Below the pieces are notes generated by a model. The model was not told where the DNA came from and did not search any database. It saw only the letters and a list, made by a program, of their open reading frames with translations. Of a stretch of DNA of 7,202 nt, positions 1-5,141 are shown one piece after another (position 1 is the stretch's first letter; each line of letters begins with the position of its first letter). Position numbers and translations under genes: made by a program. Origin of the DNA: an uncultured Chloroflexota bacterium (GTDB lineage Bacteria; Chloroflexota; Anaerolineae; Aggregatilineales; Phototrophicaceae); contig CALMZT010000544.1 in the NCBI GenBank assembly GCA_937870805.1, positions 1 to 7,202 on the forward strand, read 5' to 3'.

Positions 1-896
1 AGGCGTGCGCTGGACGGGGTTTGGTTAGTCAACCCCTGATCCGTATCGAGCCCGCCGGCAGGGATGGTGTTAGTGTACGAGCCCTGCTCGGTGGAGGTCG
101 CACTGACGGTGATGGTACACGTTGAACTCGGCGCGATCGTGCCTCCGTTCAGAGTAATGGAGGTACCGCCGGCGGCAGCGGTCAGGGAGGCCGAAGCACC
201 ACAGCCCGTTAATACTGGATCAACCGGGTTGGCAAGGAAGACGTTAGCCGGCAGGTTATCTGTAATCGAAACTCCCGTAAGGCTTGTCGATGTCAGGTTG
301 TTGCGGATCGTGATGGTCAACCGGCTCGTTCCGCCAGCCCAGATCAGGCTTGGATTGAAACTCTTGGAAACGGTAGGCGTCACTGTTCCGGTAACGTTCA
401 GGGTAGCGCTGGCCGGATCGGTATTGGTAATGGTCGTGCCGCCTCCGCTCGCGCTCAGGGCGCCGGACGGAATCGTATTGATCAGGCTGCCCGGTGTGAA
501 CGAAGTCACATTGATGGACACCGTACAGGAACCAACCGTAGACCCCACTTGCCTAGGCACAAACCCACCGCTTAACGCGAAGGTTGTCGAGCCGGGCGCT
601 CCCGTCACCGTACCGCCACAAGTATTGGTGATACCAGCCGGATTGGCAATCTGCAGCCCGGGCTGAACTCCCACCAGGTTATCCGTCCAGGCTGTGTTCG
701 TCAGATCAAACGTGTTGGGGTTGAAGATCGTGACACGCAGAACAGAGACTCCACCCGCCGCTATGGAGATGGGTGTAAAACTCTTGTTGATTTCTGCGGG
801 TATGGTTACCCCCTGAGCTTTTACCGTCTGCCCCGGACTCACCATCACGGAGGCGAGAATAGCTAGTACAAGAAAAGGAATGAGTGATTTGCGCAT
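1..896 (-). CDS. Secreted DUF11/DUF7933-like repeat protein, N-terminal part
   Basis: An open frame of 298 codons runs from ATG at 896 to the left edge without a stop, so the C-terminus is missing. Residues 1-28 form a Sec signal peptide: MRKS, then a hydrophobic stretch IPFLVLAILASVMV, with likely cleavage after TVKA. Two repeats of roughly 125-135 residues follow. Repeat 1 covers about 36-169, opening with INKSFTPISIAAGG. Repeat 2 starts at about 176 with VSKSFNPSLIWAGG. Each repeat has the order KSF-P-AGG, LT..T.TDNL, ANP, a Cys (93; 232), a second Cys (124; 260) in SCTVS or TCTIT, then NTIP.GAL or NTIPAGGL. This matches the Ig-like beta-sandwich repeats of DUF11/DUF7933 surface proteins, and the Cys pair could form a disulfide. 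The protein is probably exported and surface-attached or adhesive; its exact role is unknown. The start is supported by AAAGGA (902-907) 5 nt upstream. The repeat assignment is firm in style, but the family name is from memory. Confidence 0.85.
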   Translation of the reverse strand, partial: MRKSLIPFLVLAILASVMVSPGQTVKAQGVTIPAEINKSFTPISIAAGGVSVLRVTIFNPNTFDLTNTAWTDNLVGVQPGLQIANPAGITNTCGGTVTGAPGSTTFALSGGFVPRQVGSTVGSCTVSINVTSFTPGSLINTIPSGALSASGGGTTITNTDPASATLNVTGTVTPTVSKSFNPSLIWAGGTSRLTITIRNNLTSTSLTGVSITDNLPANVFLANPVDPVLTGCGASASLTAAAGGTSITLNGGTIAPSSTCTITVSATSTEQGSYTNTIPAGGLDTDQGLTNQTPSSAR

Positions 897-1021
897 TTTG
901 ATCCTTTGCATTCGACAAATGATAATAAACAAGCGATACTATACAAAGAGGCCCGTCTTGCGATCCGTTGGCTGGTGCTCAGCCTATTTCAAAAAACAGC
1001 AACAGGTCGCTCGACAAAGTT

Positions 1022-1076
1022 GGCGCAAATGCGCCGGCAGGACGTATCTGTAGATCCTCGTGGATCCTACACAGAT
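1022..1076. other. Two hairpins in the leader of the secreted-protein gene
   Basis: Bases 1022-1035 form the perfect inverted repeat GGCGCA-AA-TGCGCC. Bases 1046-1076 form a second, bulged hairpin built on GTAGATCC / GGATCCTAC with flanking ATCTG / CAGAT. Neither is followed by a T-run on the minus strand, so they are not obvious terminators. They lie between the small ORF at 1093-1164 and the start of the secreted-protein gene at 896, and would be part of its 5' untranslated RNA if the promoter at 1264-1292 drives that gene. No known riboswitch class could be matched by eye. Confidence 0.35.
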
Positions 1077-1084
1077 CCAATTGC

Positions 1085-1138
1085 AAATAGAATCAAAATG
1101 CGGGCAGTGAGGCGAAGACGCGTTCGCCAAACCCGCAT
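1085..1138 (-). terminator. Two-tier hairpin with U-rich tail: possible attenuator or terminator
   Basis: On the minus strand an outer 7-bp stem ATGCGGG/CCCGCAT (1132-1138 with 1098-1104) encloses a perfect inner 6-bp stem GGCGAA/TTCGCC (1123-1128 with 1111-1116). The 3' side continues as TTTTGATTCTATTT, which is U-rich though not an unbroken T-run. Read from the promoter at 1264-1292, this would be an imperfect intrinsic terminator about 120-170 nt into the transcript. It could end a short RNA or act as an attenuator ahead of the secreted-protein gene. The hairpin lies inside the 23-codon small ORF, so translation of that ORF would disrupt it. Confidence 0.4.
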
Positions 1139-1164
1139 AGGATGGTAGAGCTAAATTTATACAT
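1093..1164 (-). CDS. Putative 23-aa leader peptide / small ORF
   Basis: ATG at 1164 opens a 23-codon frame (MYKFSSTILCGFGERVFASL, then PAF and TGA). It is preceded by the purine-rich sequence GGAAAGGAAGGATC, a strong Shine-Dalgarno match ending a few bases before the ATG. It lies about 90 nt downstream of the start site predicted for the promoter at 1264-1292. The last two-thirds of the ORF coincide with the two-tier hairpin at 1098-1138. I recognise no family. Composition and length give no independent coding support, so the case rests only on promoter, RBS and position. Alternatives are chance, or the untranslated leader of the secreted-protein gene. Confidence 0.3.
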   Translation of the reverse strand: MYKFSSTILCGFGERVFASLPAF

Positions 1165-1245
1165 GATCCTTCCTTTCCAGCAAGCTCACGAAGATTGAAT
1201 TCAGCGACGACATGACCCCTTGCCAGAGAGGTGGTGGAGGACTCA

Positions 1246-1263
1246 CCTTTCAAATGTGAAAGG
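1246..1263. promoter_or_regulatory. Inverted repeat at the predicted transcription start (operator or 5' hairpin)
   Basis: CCTTTC-AAATGT-GAAAGG is a perfect 6-bp inverted repeat with a 6-nt spacer. It directly abuts the -10 box at 1264-1269, so it spans the predicted +1 (about 1257). This position suits either a repressor operator or a 5'-terminal stabilising RNA hairpin. No regulator can be named from the sequence. Confidence 0.4.
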
Positions 1264-1292
1264 ATTGTAGTATTTCGGAGGGAAATTGTCAA
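1264..1292 (-). promoter_or_regulatory. Near-consensus sigma70 promoter reading leftward
   Basis: On the minus strand there is a perfect -35 box TTGACA (1287-1292), a 17-bp spacer, and the -10 box TACAAT (1264-1269), 5 of 6 to consensus. The predicted start is near 1257. The transcript would run through the small ORF (1093-1164) and the hairpins to the secreted-protein gene starting at 896, giving a 5' leader of about 360 nt. A second, much weaker promoter-like pair closer to the gene (TTGTAT, 16 bp, TATCAT, about 914-941) is possible, so use of this promoter for the secreted protein is inferred. Confidence 0.7.
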
Positions 1293-1411
1293 CGTTTCGT
1301 AGGTCATCCGTTGACAGCCCTTTTCCTCTTGCAATACTGCAAGGAGCAGACAAGACGTTCGGTCCTGGGGAAAGTTACGAACCGAAAAAGTAACTTCGAT
1401 CCTTCTTCAAC

Positions 1412-1538
1412 CACAAAGGACACAATCCCGCTCGCTTCATTCAAATCGCTCCGTATAGCGAGCGGGACAAAGATCACGAAGGAAAGGCGCCAGTTACACG
1501 TCAGCCTTCACCCCTTGGTGTACTTTGTGACCTTCGTG
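1412..1538. repeat. Opposed arrays of a 9-bp unit CACRAAGGN
   Basis: The left array, read on the plus strand, has three units: CACAAAGGA (1412-1420), CACAA...AGAT (1421-1425 joined to 1471-1474) and CACGAAGGA (1475-1483). The right array, read on the minus strand, also has three: CACGAAGGT (1530-1538), CACAAAGTA (1521-1529) and CACCAAGGG (1512-1520). The arrays therefore face each other and can pair. After removing the insertion, 14 of 16 bases match between CACAAAGGACACAAAG and the complement of 1523-1538. From memory, similar CACAAAGG/CACGAAGG intergenic repeats are common in Chloroflexota and some other phyla; their function is unknown. Confidence 0.75.
1426..1470. mobile_element. Short palindromic insertion (MITE- or REP-like) inside the 9-bp repeat
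   Basis: TCCCGCTCGCT (1426-1436) and AGCGAGCGGGA (1457-1467) are perfect 11-bp inverted repeats around a 20-nt centre. The element interrupts the second unit of the left 9-bp array exactly between CACAA and AGAT. The sequence ACAA occurs on both sides (1422-1425 and 1467-1470) and could be a 4-bp target duplication. It is too small to encode anything, so it would have to be mobilised in trans. One copy is visible in this window, so mobility is inferred from the split repeat unit. Confidence 0.5.
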
Positions 1539-1635
1539 TTTGGGGTTTTTTCCCGCCAAGTACGGGAGATCACTTTTTCCGTAACACCTCCAACAAACCT
1601 CTTACACTGCGGTGATAAAATCGACGAAATAATTT

Positions 1636-2490
1636 ATGCTCCCTGATTTTCGCGTCCGCCAACGAGATTATTTGCTTGAACTCTCCCGGTCTCTCACCGA
1701 AGAACTCGACCTGGAGAAGCTTTTGGCGCGGGCATTACGCTTCGCCATCGAAATGCTCGCGGGGCAGGCCGGAATCATCGCCCTGAAAGAGGACGGCTGG
1801 CGCGTCGCGGCCGCCCAGGGGATCGCTGCCCAGTTTTTGAGTTACCTGACCCCGCTGCTGGCGGAGGAAAACGTGCGCGAGTTGAATGTGACCGAGCTCA
1901 ACCGCATGTTAAAGGAACTCACCTACACCGCCAGCATGGGACTTCTCAACGGCACCGCCCTGCCCCTCGCCGCCCACGGACAGGTGATCGGCGTCATCTT
2001 CATTTTTCGAAATTATCAGGACCTCTTTACGCCCAATGATCGCGTCATCCTGCAATCCTTTGCGGACCAGGCCGCGATCGCGGTCTATAACGCGCGCCTG
2101 TATGGGCAGGTCTCATATGAAAAACAGCGGCTGGATGCGCTTCTCGACTCCGCCGCGGACGGCATCATCATCCTCAACTTCTATGGTATTCAACGCGACG
2201 CGCGCTTCTTCGACAATCCCAACGAATTCCGTCCTGAGCGCTTCAGCCCTGAAAATGAAAAACTGATTCCGAAGTACGCTTATACACCGTTCGGCGGTGG
2301 ACCGCGCGTGTGCATCGGCAACCAATTTGCGATGATGGAAGCCAGGTTGATCGTAGCGACTATCGCGCCGCGTTTCCATCTATCGCTTGCGCCCGGTCAC
2401 GTTGTCAAGCCAGAGCAGGTCTTTACCCTGCACGCCAAATATGGGATGCGTATGGTGGCAACACAGCGCGAAAGAGTCCTTGCCTACTAA
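1636..2490 (+). CDS. Chimeric GAF / partial PAS / P450 C-terminal protein
   Basis: The frame encodes 284 residues in two unrelated parts. Residues about 1-158 begin RVRQRDYLLELSRSLTEELD and form a GAF sensor domain of the kind found at the N-terminus of GAF-PAS histidine kinases. Residues 163-180 (KQRLDALLDSAADGIIIL) are the first helix and strand of a PAS domain. At residue 181 (about base 2176) the frame switches to a cytochrome P450 C-terminus: FYGIQRDARFFDNP, the PERF motif (200-203), then the haem-ligand motif FGGGPRVCIG (219-228, ligand Cys226) and the final helices. The P450 I-helix, the ExxR motif, the rest of PAS and the kinase are all absent, so neither oxygenase nor kinase activity is expected. 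It looks like a deletion fusion between a sensor kinase and a first tandem P450 gene. Whether it is expressed or is decaying DNA is unknown; an assembly error is also possible. No clear Shine-Dalgarno precedes ATG 1636. A terminator follows the stop. Confidence 0.75.
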   Translation: MLPDFRVRQRDYLLELSRSLTEELDLEKLLARALRFAIEMLAGQAGIIALKEDGWRVAAAQGIAAQFLSYLTPLLAEENVRELNVTELNRMLKELTYTASMGLLNGTALPLAAHGQVIGVIFIFRNYQDLFTPNDRVILQSFADQAAIAVYNARLYGQVSYEKQRLDALLDSAADGIIILNFYGIQRDARFFDNPNEFRPERFSPENEKLIPKYAYTPFGGGPRVCIGNQFAMMEARLIVATIAPRFHLSLAPGHVVKPEQVFTLHAKYGMRMVATQRERVLAY

Positions 2491-2499
2491 GATCTGTAC

Positions 2500-2534
2500 A
2501 AAATCGGGGCGCACTAATGTGTACCCCGATTTTT
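2500..2534 (+). terminator. Rho-independent terminator after the chimeric gene
   Basis: A perfect 10-bp stem AAAATCGGGG / CCCCGATTTT (2500-2509 with 2524-2533) has a 14-nt loop, which can itself pair CAC with GTG. The T-tract TTTTT (2530-2534) overlaps the 3' arm. It lies 10 bp after the TAA of the chimeric gene and separates it from the downstream P450. The A-rich left flank means it could also work partly on the minus strand, but no minus-strand gene needs it. Confidence 0.85.
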
Positions 2535-2581
2535 CCTGTCCCTCAAAATTAGGGGATGACTCGCAACAGGCTTTTCTGATG

Positions 2582-2609
2582 TAATATCATGTAACGCTCA
2601 CCATCAGGA
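2582..2609 (+). promoter_or_regulatory. Possible -10 box and RBS of the P450 gene
   Basis: TAATAT (2582-2587) is a fair -10 box, but no convincing -35 lies 16-18 bp upstream. AGGA (2606-2609) sits 8 nt before ATG 2618 and supports that start. Because a terminator lies just upstream, the P450 needs its own promoter in this 80-bp gap. TAATAT is the best candidate. Confidence 0.4.
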
Positions 2610-2617
2610 AATATGTT

Positions 2618-3979
2618 ATGAATGCCCCATTCCCCCCAGGACCTCAATTCAACGTGGTTGAAACCATCGCGCGCCAATTCATCGGTAAGCCGCGCATTTC
2701 CAATCTTAACGACATGATGGACTTGCTCAAACCCTATGACGGCATCATGTACTACAAAGTTGGACCTTTCCATATCTATTTCCTCTGGGACCCAGAATTG
2801 GTGCATGAGGCAGTGGTGGAGCAAGCGCCGAACTTCGGCAAAGGCTTCATCGTGCAGCGCTCCTTTGGTCGTTTGATGGGCAATGGTTTGTTTACCAGCG
2901 ACGGCGATTTCTGGAAGCGCCAGCGCAAACTGATGCAGCCTGTATTCCATTCCAAGCGCATCGAATCCTACGCGCAAACGATGGTCGAGCACACGGAACG
3001 TATGCTGGCGCAGTGGGGTGATAAGCCGCTGGAAATCAACGACGAGATGATGAAGCTCACACTGAGCATTGTCACAAAAGTGCTGTTCAACGCCGATGTT
3101 TCCAGCGACAACGACAGGATTGGCGATGCCATGCACGCGCTGGTGGAAGGGCTGATGAACCAGTCCAGTGGTATCGTCAAAATTCCCGCATGGCTTCCAA
3201 CACCCAATAACCTGAAGGAAACGCGCGCTATCAACACGCTCGATACGGTCATTCAACGCATCATCGCCCAGCGTCGCGCTTCCGGCGAAGATACAGGGGA
3301 TTTGCTTTCGATGCTGCTCATGGCACGCGACGAAGACGACAGCGCCATGTCCGACAAGCAGTTGCGTGACGAGTCCGTGACGCTGTTCATCGCTGGACAC
3401 GAAACCACCGCGGTCACGCTGACATGGGCGTGGTATCTGCTTTCACAGCATCCCGAAGTTGAAGCGAAACTGCGCGCGGAACTTGCACAGGTTTTAGATG
3501 AGCGCACGCCGACGGTTCACGATCATTTGCCATACGCCGACATGATTATCAAAGAGACCATGCGCCTGTATCCGCCTGTACCCCTCATTCCGCGCACAGT
3601 AATGAATGATACCGTCGTCGGCGGCTATCGCTTCGTCAAGAACGGCGGCGCACTGTTTGCTGCCTATGCCGCGCACCGTAATGAGCGTTATTTCCCTGAA
3701 TCGGAGCGTTTTTCACCCGAACGATGGGACGACGACTTCGAGAAACGCATCCCTCGTTACGCTTACTTCCCCTTTGGCGGCGGACCGCGCGTGTGTATCG
3801 GCAACCAGTTTGCGCTGATGGAAGCACGTCTGATTCTGGCGACGATGGCACAGCGCTATCGGCTATCGCTCACACCGGGACAAACCATCGAACCGATGTC
3901 CTTTGTGTCGCTGCGTCCCAAATTCGGCATTCAGATGCAAGCGCATGTTCATCAAAACGTGCCCGCCATTGCAGAATAA
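2618..3979 (+). CDS. Cytochrome P450 (soluble bacterial type)
   Basis: This is a complete 453-residue P450, the usual length for the family. It is a haem-thiolate monooxygenase needing a separate electron donor (none is encoded here); the substrate cannot be inferred. Motifs seen in order: helix-C WKRQR (Trp99, Arg103; haem propionate contact), I-helix oxygen-activation motif AGHETT (259-264), K-helix ExxR as ETMR (313-316), PERW (367-370), and haem-binding FGGGPRVCIG (386-395) with axial ligand Cys393. There is no N-terminal membrane anchor, so it should be cytosolic. The AGHETT motif and the sequence around it resemble the CYP102/CYP110-like class found in cyanobacteria and Chloroflexota. 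AGGA 8 nt upstream supports the start. The C-terminal 100 residues are clearly related to those of the upstream chimera, indicating an old tandem duplication. No redox partner or pathway gene is adjacent. Confidence 0.93.
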   Translation: MNAPFPPGPQFNVVETIARQFIGKPRISNLNDMMDLLKPYDGIMYYKVGPFHIYFLWDPELVHEAVVEQAPNFGKGFIVQRSFGRLMGNGLFTSDGDFWKRQRKLMQPVFHSKRIESYAQTMVEHTERMLAQWGDKPLEINDEMMKLTLSIVTKVLFNADVSSDNDRIGDAMHALVEGLMNQSSGIVKIPAWLPTPNNLKETRAINTLDTVIQRIIAQRRASGEDTGDLLSMLLMARDEDDSAMSDKQLRDESVTLFIAGHETTAVTLTWAWYLLSQHPEVEAKLRAELAQVLDERTPTVHDHLPYADMIIKETMRLYPPVPLIPRTVMNDTVVGGYRFVKNGGALFAAYAAHRNERYFPESERFSPERWDDDFEKRIPRYAYFPFGGGPRVCIGNQFALMEARLILATMAQRYRLSLTPGQTIEPMSFVSLRPKFGIQMQAHVHQNVPAIAE

Positions 3980-4010
3980 GACCTGAAAAACTACTTACAA
4001 CTGTCAACTG

Positions 4011-4050
4011 AAAACTACTCTTCTGCTACAATAGCAAGGAGTAGTTTTTT
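4011..4050 (+). terminator. Rho-independent terminator after the P450, overlapping the recombinase promoter
   Basis: A perfect 10-bp stem AAAACTACTC / GAGTAGTTTT (4011-4020 with 4039-4048) is followed by a T-tract (4045-4050). It lies about 30 bp after the P450 stop. A second copy of the left arm, AAAAACTACT at 3986-3995, is perfectly complementary to 4040-4049, so two alternative hairpins can form with the same right arm. The loop holds the -10 box of the recombinase gene. The A-T-rich stem makes it weaker than the terminator at 2500-2534. Confidence 0.7.
4024..4032 (+). promoter_or_regulatory. Extended -10 promoter of the recombinase gene
   Basis: TGCTACAAT is an extended -10 element (TGn followed by TACAAT, 4027-4032). 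No good -35 is present (TCAACT at 4004-4009), which fits extended -10 use. Transcription would start near 4039, so the leader is only about 23 nt and starts within the 3' arm of the terminator hairpin. The sequence AAGGAG (4036-4041) lies at the start point. It is 9 nt from an ATG at 4051 that opens a 10-residue out-of-frame ORF, but 20 nt from the recombinase ATG at 4062. Confidence 0.5.
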
Positions 4051-4061
4051 ATGGTTCACTT

Positions 4062-5141
4062 ATGCCAAAGAAATCGCAGTTAAATCTTGATCGCGCACCC
4101 AAAGAGTTGATGCTCCCCGAAGAGGTGACCGAAATCACCTTCAATTTGATCGCCGCGCTGCCGGGGCGTGCCAGCAGCCGCCATACGCACCGCGCTTACT
4201 TCCGCTGGATTGATGAATATCTTGTCAATATGGCGGGCATGAAGCCGACTCGCGCGAAAGAACGCCTCCTGCGCATGGAAGCGCTGCCCGTTAAAAAAGT
4301 TGTGGACAGCCTTAGCCCGATGCAGTTCCGCGCGTGGCTGGGGCGGCTCTCAGCCGATGGTAATGGCAAGCAGGGCATCGGTCAGGCGCGCTCGGCAATT
4401 CTCACGCTGGCGAGTCTGCTTTCCGAAGCAGGCTGGCTGGAAGATCACGTCAGCGCGGGCATGGGCAATGTGCGTCCGCCGCGTGCTGAAGATGGGCAGC
4501 GCCCAGGTCGCTGGCTATCTACCGATCAGATCAAGCTGCTGATGGACGCTGCGCCGCAGATTGGCAAATCACGCAGTATGCAGCTACGCAACCGCGTCGT
4601 CATTACGACTCTTTGTACGATGGCGCTGCGCCGTGACGAATTAGCGAAAGCGACATGGGGCGATCTCAGCATTCAGAACAATCGCTTCATCCTGCGCGTG
4701 CATGGTAAGGGACGCAAAGCCTCCCAGATCGACGTGCCGCGTCCTGTGCTGCGCGCCTTAGAAGAATGGCGGCGTATGGTCGCGCCCGGCGAACCACAAC
4801 CAGAGCCAGAAACGCCGTTAGTACGCCGCATCTATAAAGCCGGACGCATCAGCCCCCAAGCGCTGACGACAGACGGCATCTGGTACATTGTCAGCGAAGC
4901 CGCCGCCCATGCAGGCATTGGGCACGTCGCGCCCCACGACTTACGCCGATCTGTCGCGGGTGCGCTGCAAGAAGCTGGAACATCCATCGACACGATCAGC
5001 CGCCTGCTGCGTCACAGCAACGTCGCCGTCACCGAGCGCTATCTCAGCCGCTTGCCACAGCGCAACGAAGGCGCGGTGTTGATGAGCAACGTATTGGGGT
5101 TAAATGATGACGATGACGACTGGCCGGGGTTTGAAGAATAG
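4062..5141 (+). CDS. Tyrosine recombinase / phage-type integrase
   Basis: The 359-residue protein has an N-terminal SAM-like core-binding domain (about 20-135, including HTHRAYFRWIDEYL) and a C-terminal catalytic domain (about 150-335). Catalytic residues that can be placed: Arg190 in MALRRDEL, Lys216 in the beta-hairpin HGKGRK, His292 and Arg295 in PHDLRRS, His318 in LLRHSNVAVTERYL, and nucleophile Tyr327. The complete R-K-H-R-H-Y set suggests an active site-specific recombinase. The tail NDDDDDWPGFEE is strongly acidic. It could be a mobile-element integrase, an inversion or cassette recombinase, or a Xer-like housekeeping enzyme; the divergence from XerC/D and the solitary setting favour an accessory role. 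No attachment site could be identified with confidence. The start ATG lacks a well-placed Shine-Dalgarno. Its stop codon directly abuts that of the convergent TIR gene with no intervening base. Confidence 0.92.
   Translation: MPKKSQLNLDRAPKELMLPEEVTEITFNLIAALPGRASSRHTHRAYFRWIDEYLVNMAGMKPTRAKERLLRMEALPVKKVVDSLSPMQFRAWLGRLSADGNGKQGIGQARSAILTLASLLSEAGWLEDHVSAGMGNVRPPRAEDGQRPGRWLSTDQIKLLMDAAPQIGKSRSMQLRNRVVITTLCTMALRRDELAKATWGDLSIQNNRFILRVHGKGRKASQIDVPRPVLRALEEWRRMVAPGEPQPEPETPLVRRIYKAGRISPQALTTDGIWYIVSEAAAHAGIGHVAPHDLRRSVAGALQEAGTSIDTISRLLRHSNVAVTERYLSRLPQRNEGAVLMSNVLGLNDDDDDWPGFEE

Larger units (their letters stand above)
1300..1635. other. Non-coding intergenic region with repeats
   Basis: No credible gene lies here. 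The open frames crossing it translate the repeat arrays and show no protein-like composition. It holds the 9-bp repeat arrays and nested palindrome described separately, plus a G4T6 tract at 1542-1551. A plus-strand TTGACA at 1311-1316, followed after 16 bp by AATACT, is a weak promoter candidate facing the chimeric gene at 1636. Just before that gene, TAAAAT (about 1615-1620) is a possible -10 box without a good -35. Confidence 0.5.

Noticed and set aside
64..666. Long plus-strand open frame of 200 codons
   Set aside because: It is antisense to the secreted repeat protein, whose minus-strand frame has a signal peptide, an RBS and clear repeats; the plus-strand product has no recognisable features.
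1085..1140. Known riboswitch (cobalamin or cyclic-di-GMP) in the leader
   Set aside because: The hairpins lack recognisable conserved boxes of these classes; no match could be supported by eye.
984..1334. Minus-strand open frame of 116 codons across the intergenic region
   Set aside because: It runs through the promoter, palindromes and hairpins, is Cys-rich without pattern, has no RBS, and matches no family I know.
1311..1338. Plus-strand promoter TTGACA, 16 bp, AATACT
   Set aside because: The -10 box matches at only 4 of 6 positions and there is no gene for about 300 bp; kept only as a weak possibility.
1412..1538. CRISPR array
   Set aside because: The repeat units are only 9 bp, are contiguous without spacers, and occur in opposed orientation.
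1311..1646. Plus-strand open frame of 111 codons
   Set aside because: It translates the 9-bp repeat arrays and the inserted palindrome, and has no protein-like pattern.
2549..3400. Minus-strand open frame of 283 codons
   Set aside because: It is antisense to the P450, whose frame contains all expected motifs; the His-rich product is typical of an antisense shadow.
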